NCBI GenBank assembly: GCA_947627055.1
Contig: CANQUS010000014.1
Coordinates: forward strand, 1 to 48,284
DNA from: an uncultured Clostridia bacterium
GTDB taxonomy: Bacteria; Bacillota; Clostridia; Oscillospirales; Acutalibacteraceae
Length of the DNA: 48,284 nucleotides
Reading direction: 5' to 3'
Every line of letters begins with the position of its first letter. Within the stretch, counting starts at the first letter, position 1. The notes beneath the pieces were generated by a model that worked only from the letters and a program-made list of their open reading frames with translations, ran no database searches and was not told the origin of the DNA. Shown in pieces: positions 8,162 through 16,232 of this stretch. The translations under genes and the position numbers were made by a program.

Positions 8162-8332
8162 GGGATTTTTTAAAAAAATTTTCCATGTGTTATATATAGT
8201 AAATTGAGTAAATTTTGTAATAATTAACCAACGTATAAATTAGCCGCAAACGAGCACCGCCCTTTAACAAGACGTTTTGTTTATTCCTATGATATTTGGT
8301 CAATATGCCAATATATTTTTCAAAAGCTTTTA

Positions 8333-8341
8333 TGGTATAAT
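8333..8341 (+). promoter_or_regulatory. Possible extended -10 promoter for the M20D amidohydrolase
   Basis: TGGTATAAT is an extended -10 element; the -35 region (about 8313-8318) is poor. This 345-nt gap (8162-8508) otherwise contains AT-rich sequence and a 49-codon frame (8357-8506) with no SD that ends 2 nt before the next start. I see no RNA gene here. Confidence 0.4.
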
Positions 8342-8508
8342 TTTATATTAAATAGAATGTATGGCGTCTCATTTGGACAAAATTTATCTGATAGTGATAT
8401 GAAAATTATTTATAAATTACTGTTCAGGCAGTATTATGGCGACTTTCTGACGCCGCCGAGATTTTATTGTCTGGAAGTAAAAATAACTTGCAGGGGAAGT
8501 AACTAAGA

Positions 8509-9726
8509 ATGGAAGGACAAAAAATATTAAAAGAAGCAGAAATGCTTCAGACCGAATTAACCGCTATGCGGCGTGAACTGCACAAGCATCCCGAAGTGGG
8601 ATTTGATTTACCTTGTACAAAAAAATTAGTAAAACAAAAGCTTGAGGAATTTGGATATAAACCGCAGGACTTTGGCAAAGCCGGTATCATAGCTCTTGCA
8701 GGAGGAAAGCATCACGGAAAAACTATACTGCTCCGTGCAGATATGGATGCACTTCCGATCCATGAAGAAGCTGATGTGGAATATCGCAGTAAAGTTGATG
8801 GAAAAATGCACGGCTGCGGACATGATATGCATACTGCAATGCTGCTGGGTGCGGCAAAAATTCTGAAAGACCATGAAGATGAAATCAATGGTACGGTCAA
8901 GCTTGAATTTCAGCCGGCTGAGGAAATTTTTCAGGGATCTCCGGATATGTTGAAAGCGGGACTTCTCGAAAATCCTCATGTAGATGCTGCCGTAATGATT
9001 CATGTAACCGCAGGAATGCCGCTTCCCTCAGGAACGGTTATGGTGTCAGGCGGAGGAATTTCCTCTACCTCATGTGAACAATATCATATTACGGTAAAGG
9101 GCAAAGGAGGACATGGCTCTACTCCTAACGAAGCAATAGACCCTATCACAGCTGCCGCTCATATGCATATTGCTCTCCAAGAAATCAGTAGCCGTGAACT
9201 TGACGGCAATCAGTTTGGCATATTTACAACAGGTCGTTTTGAAGCCGGAAAAGCTTCCAATGTCATTCCCGATACCGCCGAAATGTGGGGCACGATTCGG
9301 ACAACAGATTCGGAAAACAAAGTAGGGAAGCTTATAAAAACACGTATGACTCAAATATGTGAGGGGATAAGCACCGCATTTCGCTGCAATACGTCAGTCG
9401 AGTTCTATGATTTTTGTCCCTGTATGGTTATTGATTCCGAATTGTCAGCGGATACGTTAAGATACTTGAAAGAAATGATTGGAAGCAAGGCAATAGACTT
9501 GTCAGAAATTTCGGGAGGAAAGGCAGGCGGCGGCAGCGAGGATTTCGCTTTTGTGAGCCACCTTGTGCCGACAGTCAGTATTTTTCTGACAGCGGGCTGT
9601 TCCAAGGACGGGTATATTTTCAGTCAGCACCATCCAAAGGTTAAATTTGACGATTCTGTTCTGTACTTTGGCAGCGCGGCTTATGCACATACTGCTCTTT
9701 GTTGGCTGAACGAACACAACCAATAA
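8509..9726 (+). CDS. M20D family metallo-amidohydrolase/peptidase (hippurate hydrolase / N-acyl-amino acid deacylase type)
   Basis: A 405-residue cytosolic dimetal hydrolase that removes acyl groups from amino acids or related amides. Motifs are RELHKHPEVGF (22-32), RADMDALPI (76-84), MHGCGHDMHTAML (100-112, with metal ligands C103 and H105), and FQPAEE (about 133-138, general base and metal ligand). The dimerisation domain has GKGGHGSTPNEAIDP (about 198-212). The C-terminal His ligand is in SQHHPKV. Family members include N-acetyl-LL-diaminopimelate deacetylase, hippurate hydrolase and indole-3-acetyl-amino acid hydrolase, and substrate cannot be set from sequence. The SD CAGGGGAAG lies upstream. 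It stands alone in the rightward orientation. Confidence 0.9.
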   Translation: MEGQKILKEAEMLQTELTAMRRELHKHPEVGFDLPCTKKLVKQKLEEFGYKPQDFGKAGIIALAGGKHHGKTILLRADMDALPIHEEADVEYRSKVDGKMHGCGHDMHTAMLLGAAKILKDHEDEINGTVKLEFQPAEEIFQGSPDMLKAGLLENPHVDAAVMIHVTAGMPLPSGTVMVSGGGISSTSCEQYHITVKGKGGHGSTPNEAIDPITAAAHMHIALQEISSRELDGNQFGIFTTGRFEAGKASNVIPDTAEMWGTIRTTDSENKVGKLIKTRMTQICEGISTAFRCNTSVEFYDFCPCMVIDSELSADTLRYLKEMIGSKAIDLSEISGGKAGGGSEDFAFVSHLVPTVSIFLTAGCSKDGYIFSQHHPKVKFDDSVLYFGSAAYAHTALCWLNEHNQ

Positions 9727-9813
9727 CAGAGCAGAAAGAATCAGTGAATTTGGTGAATCGCAAGAAACTACCAAAGATTTGATCAGAGGCGCTTATATAT
9801 ATTATTAAAGATA

Positions 9814-9845
9814 ATGATGAAAGGTATGGGTATACCTTTCATCAT
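9814..9845 (+). terminator. Inverted repeat after the M20D gene, possible terminator without T-tract
   Basis: A perfect 14-bp stem (ATGATGAAAGGTAT / ATACCTTTCATCAT) with a GGGT loop, 88 nt after the stop codon. No run of T follows on the plus strand, so it may be a weak or factor-dependent terminator or a 3'-end-stabilising hairpin. Confidence 0.45.
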
Positions 9846-10206
9846 GCAGGTGATTTTCTATTTTGTATAATATAATTGCAGATGAAAATAAGGATAAAAG
9901 ATATGTAACTCTTACTTTTGAGAGTGAAAAGGTTGTTCATCCGGCAATAGCTGTCTGTTGTTTAACAGGGTGTTAAAGGAAAGTATTTGTTAAAATGAGA
10001 TCAACCCCAAGCAAAAATCGAACTTATATATCTCTTCTGTAATATTTTAACGTATCTCCGCATAACAAATATACCTAGGAATTTCGCATTTTAAGCGGTT
10101 TCAGAGGTTTTTTCAGCCATATGTATATTTAATTAAACCTGCAATATTACAGTGACACATCATCACAAAAAAGCTGCTCAATCATAGAATATTACAGGTG
10201 AGATAA
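9846..10206. other. Gap of about 360 bp with no recognised gene
   Basis: An AT-rich stretch. One short plus-strand frame around 9870-9976 (ADENKDKRYVTLTFESEKVV...) reads like protein but has no start signal and ends at TAA, so it may be a gene scrap. The SD of the next gene (ACAGGTGAG) lies at its right end. I see no RNA or clear promoter. Confidence 0.4.
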
Positions 10207-10518
10207 ATGAGCGAATTTGTGTGTATTGTGTTCGTATTACTCAGTATTTTAGGATTGGTTACAACTGTAAAGGAAATATCAATGAGGATACTGAGATTCA
10301 GCGAGGGAGAAACAATAATCATTCTTCCCTTTGAGGGGCATTGCGAAAGTGTCGAATATCGCATACGCTGTGCCGTTGAAAGGGCACATTGGTGCGGAGG
10401 AAGCTTTCGTGTCATCTGTCTTGACAAGGGAATGGACGAAGAAACGAGAGCAGTATGCCTCAGAGTGTGCGAAAGATTCGGAGCGGAAATAAGAAAGCCT
10501 TCAATAAAAAACGAGTAA
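10207..10518 (+). CDS. Small membrane-anchored protein, unknown function
   Basis: 103 residues with SD AGGTGAG 5 nt before the ATG. Residues 4-22 (FVCIVFVLLSILGLVTTVK) form one N-terminal helix. The remaining about 80 residues are soluble, with IIILPFEGHCESVEYRIRC, the pattern HWCGGSFRVICLDKGMDEET, and four further cysteines. I recall similar GGSFR(V)I(C)xDxGMDxET small proteins across Clostridia with no assigned role. The domain looks like a small alpha/beta fold on the cytoplasmic face. It stands alone between the M20D gene and the group II intron relic. Confidence 0.65.
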   Translation: MSEFVCIVFVLLSILGLVTTVKEISMRILRFSEGETIIILPFEGHCESVEYRIRCAVERAHWCGGSFRVICLDKGMDEETRAVCLRVCERFGAEIRKPSIKNE

Positions 10519-10599
10519 TCCCTGACGGTTTATAAGGACTTATATGTATTTTCAGTGGTCTGTCGTCATATAAACGTCACATACATATAACCTCATAAA

Positions 10600-11334
10600 A
10601 TTTTCCATAATAGGATAGACTGAGTGACACTCTGTCCCCCAACCTCCCATTGCACCGTACGTACGGATCTCGTATACGGCGCTGCATGAATACAGATGTT
10701 ACTACAATTAACCGAGATAGTAATTCAGAGGGTTGACCAAAGCAGGTCTTCCCTCTTTCTTGTTTGCCTTTTCTAAAATTTTCGGTGAAAGCAAATAGTT
10801 TACAACACTCATAGAACACCGTCTATATAGACCAAACCTTAAATATATCCTCGTCTGACATATTGCATTTACATATTCTGTTCAGCTTCATCAGATCATG
10901 ATATATCGTTTTCGGTCGTTTCCATTGCTTGATAATGATCACTCTAACCTTGTCCGAACTCGTCAAGAAAGCCTTTCATACTCCCTATTCGGTAGTAATT
11001 CATCCAGCCCCTTATTACCTGATCGAGTTTGTTGAATGTGACCGATAATGTTCTGGCTGCCGCCCGTTTCCTGACAAGGATCTCTTTAAATTTCTTGTAT
11101 AGTCTCTTGATTTACTGCTTTGGTTTTACGTTTACCTTTTGGACTTCGGTTTGGTGTGCAACCTTATCCGCCATTTAGCCTTATATCAAGTTTCTGTTCG
11201 TAGGCTCGAAAGGTTTGCTGCACCGCTTCCTCCCCTGTCTGCATTACTGCATACAGCTTGCGGTTCGCTACACTTGGCGGTAACTGCCCGTGACAGGACT
11301 TTCATCTGCAAGATCAGTGTCATGCCCGACAGAC
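10600..11334 (-). mobile_element. Internally deleted group II intron
   Basis: Read on the minus strand, the element opens at about 11330 with domain I-like sequence (ATCTTGCAGaTGAAAGTCCTG, then ACGGGCAGTTACCGCCAAG and GTAGCGAACCGCAAGCTG), the usual 5' region of bacterial group II introns. It then passes into the C-terminal part of a maturase and ends with a domain V-like hairpin at about 10652-10682 (GCGCCGTATACG / CGTACGTACGGTGC, compare GAGCCGTAT...ACGTACGGTTC in intact introns). An intact intron is about 1.9-2.5 kb; here only about 730 bp remain, with the reverse transcriptase domain gone. The 5' end abuts the T-tract of the tuf terminator. Exact ends are uncertain. Confidence 0.8.
10685..11110 (-). 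pseudogene. Group II intron maturase remnant (maturase X domain and C-terminus)
   Basis: Minus-strand translation reads KRLYKKFKEILVRKRAAAR (with a TAA next to its start), then VIRGWMNYYRIGSMKGFLDEF, a frame change, VRVIIIKQWKRPKTIYHDLMKL, and the tail SPKILEKANKKEGRPALVNP. GW.NYY and the I..QW..PK.....LMKL pattern are typical of group II maturase X domains and C-termini. The YADD-bearing reverse transcriptase fingers and palm are absent. A frameshift near 10950 and stop codons make it non-functional. Confidence 0.8.
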
Positions 11335-11369
11335 AAAAAATACCCCCGCCGATTGCTCGACGGGGGTAT
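11335..11369 (-). terminator. Terminator of the str operon (after tuf)
   Basis: On the minus strand ATACCCCCGtCGA, loop GCAA, TCGgCGGGGGTAT, then TTTTTT, 22 nt after the tuf stop codon. The group II intron relic begins directly after the T-tract. Confidence 0.92.
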
Positions 11370-11390
11370 CTATGAAATATTGAGCTTCAA

Positions 11391-12593
11391 TTATTCATTG
11401 ATAGCGGAAACAACGCCTGAACCAACTGTTCTGCCGCCCTCGCGGATAGCGAAACGGAGACCCTCTTCAATAGCGATAGGAGTGATAAGCTCAACATTCA
11501 TATCGACGTTATCACCGGGCATGCACATTTCTGTGCCCTCGGGGAGGGAGATAGTACCTGTAACATCGGTTGTTCTGAAATAGAACTGCGGGCGATAGTT
11601 GTTGAAGAAAGGAGTATGACGACCGCCCTCATCCTTTGTAAGGACGTATACATGACCCTTGAACTTTGTGTGGGGGTGGATCGTGCCGGGCTTTGCAAGA
11701 ACCTGACCTCTCTCGATCTCAGTTCTCTGAATACCACGGAGAAGAACGCCAATGTTGTCACCGGCCTCTGCATAGTCGAGGAGCTTTCTGAACATTTCGA
11801 TACCTGTAACAACAGTTGTTCTCTTCTCCTCTGTAAGACCAACGATCTCAACTTCCTCAGACATCTTGAGAGTACCTCTCTCAACTCTACCTGTAGCAAC
11901 AGTACCACGACCTGTGATCGTGAATACGTCCTCAACAGGCATAAGGAAAGGAAGATCGCTCTTACGCTCAGGTGTCGGGATATACTCGTCAACAGCATCC
12001 ATAAGCTCATGAATGCACTTGTACTCCTCGGCGTTAGTATCCTTGGAAGCAGAAGTAAGGGCAACATAAGCAGAGCCCTTGATGATCGGGGTATCGTCAC
12101 CCGGGAAGTCATACTCGTTGAGGAGCTCACGGATCTCCATTTCAACAAGCTCGAGAAGCTCAGGATCGTCAACTTGGTCAGTCTTGTTCATGAATACAAC
12201 GATATAAGGAACACCAACCTGACGTGCGAGAAGGATATGCTCTCTTGTTTGAGGCATAGGACCGTCAGCAGCGGAAACAACGAGGATAGCACCGTCCATC
12301 TGTGCAGCACCTGTGATCATGTTCTTAACGTAGTCAGCGTGTCCCGGGCAGTCAACGTGAGCATAGTGACGCTTTGCTGTCTCGTACTCAACGTGAGCTG
12401 TGTTGATCGTGATACCGCGCTCTCTCTCTTCTGGAGCGCTGTCGATGTTAGCATAGTCAACGAAGTCAGCCTCGCCCTCGAGATTGAGAACCTTAGTGAT
12501 AGCAGCAGTAAGAGTTGTCTTACCGTGGTCAACGTGGCCGATAGTACCGATGTTAATATGCGGCTTATTTCTTTCAAACTTTTCCTTTGCCAT
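11391..12593 (-). CDS. tuf: Translation elongation factor Tu
   Basis: GTPase that delivers aminoacyl-tRNA to the ribosomal A site. The 400-residue protein has the P-loop GHVDHGKT (about 19-26), the switch I motif [12 protein letters not shown], switch [17 protein letters not shown], the base-recognition NKTD in [10 protein letters not shown], and the C-terminal beta-barrel domains ending [14 protein letters not shown] is a small variant of the usual NKCD/NKVD. I use the ATG at 12593 ([20 protein letters not shown]) because AGGAGG lies 9 nt upstream, rather than the frame opening at 12626. It is the last gene of rpsL-rpsG-fusA-tuf. Confidence 0.97.
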   Translation of the reverse strand: MAKEKFERNKPHINIGTIGHVDHGKTTLTAAITKVLNLEGEADFVDYANIDSAPEERERGITINTAHVEYETAKRHYAHVDCPGHADYVKNMITGAAQMDGAILVVSAADGPMPQTREHILLARQVGVPYIVVFMNKTDQVDDPELLELVEMEIRELLNEYDFPGDDTPIIKGSAYVALTSASKDTNAEEYKCIHELMDAVDEYIPTPERKSDLPFLMPVEDVFTITGRGTVATGRVERGTLKMSEEVEIVGLTEEKRTTVVTGIEMFRKLLDYAEAGDNIGVLLRGIQRTEIERGQVLAKPGTIHPHTKFKGHVYVLTKDEGGRHTPFFNNYRPQFYFRTTDVTGTISLPEGTEMCMPGDNVDMNVELITPIAIEEGLRFAIREGGRTVGSGVVSAINE

Positions 12594-12710
12594 TTGAATT
12601 GTCCTCCTATACTGTATATAATTCACTGCTTTGGTAAGTTAGCTCTATTGTACCAACAAACCAATTAAAATGCAAGTGTTTTTATGAAATGCAAATAAAT
12701 TTTGTATATA

Positions 12711-14810
12711 TTAGTCCTTTTTATTCCTTGCGGACATGATCTCCTCAGCAATGCTCTTGGGAACCTCTGCATAATTGCTCGGTTCCATGACATACTGACC
12801 GCGTCCCTGTGTCTTGGAGCGCATATCGGTAGCATAACCGAACATCTGTGAGAGCGGAACCATTGCAAGTATTCTCTGTGCGCCCGCAACAGCTTCCATA
12901 CCCTGTATCATACCGCGGCGTGAGTTAAGGTCACCAATAACGTCGCCCATGTATTCCTCAGGAACAGTAACTGTGACCTTCATGATTGGCTCGAGGAGAA
13001 CGGGATCCGCCTTCTTCATAGCCGACTTGAACGCCATAGAACCGGCGATCTTAAACGCCATTTCAGAGGAGTCGACCTCATGATAAGAACCATCATAAAG
13101 CGTTACCTTAACATCGACAACATTATAGCCTGCGAGTACACCCGAAAGCATAGCGCCCTGAATACCCTGATCGACAGCGGGGATATATTCCTTCGGAATA
13201 GCGCCGCCGACGATAGCGTTTACGAACTCATAGCCCTTGCCGGGGTTCGGCTCGATCCTGATCTTAACATGACCGTACTGACCCTTACCACCTGACTGTC
13301 TGGCGTACTTTTCGTCAACGTCCGCATTAGCACGAATAGTTTCCTTGTACGCGACCTGGGGCTTACCAATGTTAGCTTCTACCTTGAACTCACGGAGAAG
13401 TCTGTCAACGATGATCTCAAGGTGAAGCTCACCCATACCGGCGATAATAGTTTGACCTGTTTCCTCGTCAGTATAAGCCTTAAAGGTAGGATCCTCCTCC
13501 GCGAGCTTTGCGAGAGCTATGCCCATTTTTTCCTGGCCCGCCTTTGTCTTAGGCTCGATAGCGACGCGGATAACAGGTTCCGGAAATTCCATAGACTCAA
13601 GGATAACAGGGGCATTCTCCGTGCAGAGTGTGTCACCTGTCGTTGTGTTTTTCAGACCGACAGCGGCGGCAATATCGCCAGCATAAACGATCTCAATATC
13701 CTGTCTGTGATTGGCGTGCATCTGAAGAATACGACCTATACGCTCGGTATTGCCCTTAGTCGAGTTATAGACGTTAGAACCTGCGCTAAGTGTACCCGAG
13801 TAAACTCTGAAGAAGCAGAGCTTGCCGACGTACGGGTCAGTAGCGATCTTGAACGCGAGAGCTGAGAAAGGCTCTGTGTCAGATGAATGGCGCTCGACCT
13901 CCTCGTCAGTGTCCGGGTTGACGCCCTTGATAGCGGGAACATCGATCGGTGACGGCATATAGTCGACGATAGCGTCCAGAAGCTTCTGTACGCCCTTGTT
14001 TCTGTAAGATGTCCCGCAGACTACGGGAACCATCGTGTTATCTATTGTGGACTTACGGATAACTCTCTTGATTTCTTCCTTTGTAGGCTCCTCGCCCTCA
14101 AGGTATTTTTCAAGAAGCTCTTCGTCCTGTTCAACAACGTGCTCGATAAGCTCGCTTCTGTATTTCTCAGCAAGCTCTACCATGTCATCAGGGATATCCT
14201 CAACCTTCATGTCCTTGCCCATGTCATCATAGTAGACGTCGGCTTTCATTTCAACGAGGTCGATAATACCCTTAAAGGTATCCTCAGCGCCGATAGGCAG
14301 CTGGATCGGAACAGCGTTGCACTTAAGGCGATCCTTCATCATTTCTACGACACGGTAGAAGTCCGCACCCATGATATCCATCTTGTTGACATATACCATG
14401 CGGGGGACGCCGTACTTATCCGCCTGTCTCCAGACGGTTTCGGACTGAGGCTCAACACCACCCTTGGCGCAGAGAACAGTTACGGAGCCGTCGAGAACTC
14501 TCAGCGAACGCTCGACCTCGACCGTAAAGTCAACGTGTCCGGGGGTATCAATAATATTTATCCTGTGCTTTCCTTTATCGTGGTTACTTCCTTCCCAGAA
14601 GCAAGTGGTTGCAGCGGAAGTAATCGTAATACCTCTTTCCTGCTCCTGTATCATCCAGTCCATAGTAGCAGCGCCGTCATGAACCTCGCCTATTTTATGG
14701 TTGATACCGGTGTAGAAAAGGATACGTTCTGTTGTTGTTGTTTTACCGGCATCTATATGAGCCATGATGCCGATATTACGAGTCATTTCAAGTGAAACCT
14801 GCCTTGACAT
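12711..14810 (-). CDS. fusA: Translation elongation factor G
   Basis: GTPase that drives translocation on the ribosome and acts in recycling. 699 residues with P-loop [15 protein letters not shown] (about 17-31), [35 protein letters not shown], and [10 protein letters not shown]. Domains II-V follow, with the domain III motif [21 protein letters not shown] and the C-terminal [12 protein letters not shown]. The SD AAGGAGG lies 6 nt before the ATG. It sits between rpsG and tuf as in the classical str operon. Confidence 0.97.
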   Translation of the reverse strand: MSRQVSLEMTRNIGIMAHIDAGKTTTTERILFYTGINHKIGEVHDGAATMDWMIQEQERGITITSAATTCFWEGSNHDKGKHRINIIDTPGHVDFTVEVERSLRVLDGSVTVLCAKGGVEPQSETVWRQADKYGVPRMVYVNKMDIMGADFYRVVEMMKDRLKCNAVPIQLPIGAEDTFKGIIDLVEMKADVYYDDMGKDMKVEDIPDDMVELAEKYRSELIEHVVEQDEELLEKYLEGEEPTKEEIKRVIRKSTIDNTMVPVVCGTSYRNKGVQKLLDAIVDYMPSPIDVPAIKGVNPDTDEEVERHSSDTEPFSALAFKIATDPYVGKLCFFRVYSGTLSAGSNVYNSTKGNTERIGRILQMHANHRQDIEIVYAGDIAAAVGLKNTTTGDTLCTENAPVILESMEFPEPVIRVAIEPKTKAGQEKMGIALAKLAEEDPTFKAYTDEETGQTIIAGMGELHLEIIVDRLLREFKVEANIGKPQVAYKETIRANADVDEKYARQSGGKGQYGHVKIRIEPNPGKGYEFVNAIVGGAIPKEYIPAVDQGIQGAMLSGVLAGYNVVDVKVTLYDGSYHEVDSSEMAFKIAGSMAFKSAMKKADPVLLEPIMKVTVTVPEEYMGDVIGDLNSRRGMIQGMEAVAGAQRILAMVPLSQMFGYATDMRSKTQGRGQYVMEPSNYAEVPKSIAEEIMSARNKKD

Positions 14811-14892
14811 ATGGTATCCTCCTTAATGTTTTGGCGCAAAACAATTCGCGCTTGCTGTCCTTATACGGATTTGAACTGAACTAAGTCCGCCA

Positions 14893-15363
14893 TTACCATC
14901 TGTAATGTGCGAAGGCTCTGTTTGCCTCTGCCATCTTGTGAGTATCCTCACGCTTTTTGGCAGCGCCGCCTGTTCCGTTGACAGCATCAAGGATTTCTCC
15001 GGCAAGTCTTTCTCTCATTGTCTTTTCCGATCTGGATCTTGAATACTTCGAGATCCAGCGCAGACCGAGAGTCTGTCTTCTCTCAGGTGAAACCTCGATA
15101 GGCACCTGATAGGTAGCGCCGCCGACACGGCGAGCCTTGACCTCCAGAGAAGGCATTACGTTTTCCATAGCCTGCTCGAATACCTCCAGCGGTTCCTTGC
15201 CTGTCTTTTCGGAAATAATATCAAAAGCACCGTAGACGATTTTTTGGGCAACACCCTTCTTGCCGTCATACATGATGTTGTTGATAAGACGAGTAACAAG
15301 CTTTGAGTTGTATACCGGATCGGGCAGGACATCTCTTTTAGCAATTTGACCTCTTCTTGGCAC
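14893..15363 (-). CDS. rpsG: 30S ribosomal protein S7
   Basis: Primary 16S rRNA binder that nucleates the head of the 30S subunit. The start is GTG at 15363 ([18 protein letters not shown]), with AAGGAGGG 7 nt upstream; the in-frame ATG at 15381 lies within or before the SD and would give an atypical N-terminus. The 156-residue length is normal. Landmarks are [32 protein letters not shown] and the C-terminus RAFAHYRW. It is second in the str operon. Confidence 0.96.
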   Translation of the reverse strand: MPRRGQIAKRDVLPDPVYNSKLVTRLINNIMYDGKKGVAQKIVYGAFDIISEKTGKEPLEVFEQAMENVMPSLEVKARRVGGATYQVPIEVSPERRQTLGLRWISKYSRSRSEKTMRERLAGEILDAVNGTGGAAKKREDTHKMAEANRAFAHYRW

Positions 15364-15520
15364 TTTACTTCCCTCCTTCATAATAATGAATTCTCAGGTA
15401 CTCGAAAGGATCTTGTTCTTCCGTTTGCCATACAGAGGCTATATATAAAAATACATCTCTGTATTGCATAATCAATTAAAACATTTATCCTTAGAGAATT
15501 TTATTCCGCTTTGCGCGAAA

Positions 15521-15946
15521 TTATTTTGCGGCACCCGCCTTCGGACGCTTTGCGCCGTACTTCGAGCGAGCCTGCATACGCTTTGCGACGCCCTGTGCGT
15601 CAAGCGTACCTCTGATGATGTGGTAACGAACACCGGGGAGATCCTTAACACGTCCGCCTCTGATGAGAACGACGCTGTGCTCCTGAAGGTTGTGACCTAC
15701 ACCGGGGATGTAGGATGTGACCTCTATACCGTTTGAAAGTCTTACTCTGGCGATCTTTCTGAGAGCCGAGTTAGGCTTTTTGGGGGTAGCGGTCTTGACA
15801 GCTGTGCAGACGCCTCTCTTTTGCGGAGAGCTCTGGTCGATAGCTACACGCTTTTTGGAGTTCCAGCCCTTGCGGAGTGCAGGAGCCTTGGCTTTCTTTT
15901 CGGAAACCTCTCTGCCCTTGCGTACCAGTTGGTTAAACGTTGGCAA
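15521..15946 (-). CDS. rpsL: 30S ribosomal protein S12
   Basis: Decoding-centre protein of the 30S subunit. 141 residues starting at TTG 15946 with AAGGAGGTGG upstream: [15 protein letters not shown]. The segment [20 protein letters not shown] keeps the lysine that is altered in streptomycin-resistant mutants, and [20 protein letters not shown] is intact, so the sequence is of wild-type (sensitive) form. The C-terminal tail ([16 protein letters not shown]) is typical of Firmicutes. First gene of the str operon, about 130 nt downstream of the predicted transcription start. Confidence 0.96.
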   Translation of the reverse strand: MPTFNQLVRKGREVSEKKAKAPALRKGWNSKKRVAIDQSSPQKRGVCTAVKTATPKKPNSALRKIARVRLSNGIEVTSYIPGVGHNLQEHSVVLIRGGRVKDLPGVRYHIIRGTLDAQGVAKRMQARSKYGAKRPKAGAAK

Positions 15947-16046
15947 TCAATCCACCTCCTTGCTCGAAATATATATGTTAATGAGCCGTTAATATTATGG
16001 CTCAGTAACAGGCTTATATACATTTTATGGAAAATAAGATCACGAT

Positions 16047-16068
16047 CTGCGGATAACCGTATCCGCAG
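16047..16068 (-). promoter_or_regulatory. Hairpin near the 5' end of the str operon leader
   Basis: A perfect 9-bp stem, CTGCGGATA / TATCCGCAG, with a 4-nt loop, about 10 nt after the predicted start of transcription. It may protect the 5' end or take part in feedback control. There is no T-tract directly after it. Confidence 0.5.
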
Positions 16069-16084
16069 TTACCCACAATTTAGA

Positions 16085-16113
16085 ATTTTACCAAATACGC
16101 GGGTGTTTGTCAA
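16085..16113 (-). promoter_or_regulatory. Sigma-A promoter of the str operon
   Basis: On the minus strand TTGACA (16108-16113), a 17-nt spacer and TAAAAT (16085-16090). An A-rich run (16114-16121) directly upstream of the -35 could act as an UP element, as expected for a strong ribosomal-protein promoter. Confidence 0.85.
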
Positions 16114-16121
16114 GATTTTTT

Positions 16122-16147
16122 TTCAGACAAACGATAGTTTGTCTGAA
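16122..16147. repeat. 11-bp perfect inverted repeat upstream of the str promoter
   Basis: TTCAGACAAAC / GTTTGTCTGAA with a GATA loop. On the minus strand it is followed by A, not T, so it is not a terminator in that direction; on the plus strand the T-run lies before it. It sits just upstream of the UP-like A-run and could be a binding site. Confidence 0.45.
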
Positions 16148-16192
16148 GGTCTGTCTATAATTTATGACATTAAAATCCACTATAATAAGGCA

Positions 16193-16219
16193 ATACCGCA
16201 CAAGTGCGATGTGCGGTAT
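16193..16219 (-). terminator. Hairpin after the ABC exporter operon
   Basis: A 9-bp stem ATACCGCAC / GTGCGGTAT with a 9-nt loop, 14 nt after the permease stop. The downstream minus-strand sequence (TGCCTTATTA) is only weakly T-rich, so termination may be leaky. Confidence 0.6.
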
Positions 16220-16232
16220 CTTAATGTCGTCC

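Noticed and set aside
7986-8186. 66-codon minus-strand frame over the tRNA
   Set aside because: It covers the tRNA-Gly gene; the ADVAHPVERHLAKVEVASSS-type translation is the well-known artefact of reading a tRNA as protein.
11616-12668. Long plus-strand frame (350 codons) opposite tuf
   Set aside because: Antisense shadow of a strongly codon-biased gene; no SD, no promoter, and the sense frame is unmistakable EF-Tu.
14139-14795. Plus-strand frame (218 codons) opposite fusA
   Set aside because: Antisense shadow of EF-G without translation signals.
16122-16147. Inverted repeat as terminator
   Set aside because: The T-run lies before the stem on the plus strand and reads as A after the stem on the minus strand, so it cannot terminate in either direction.
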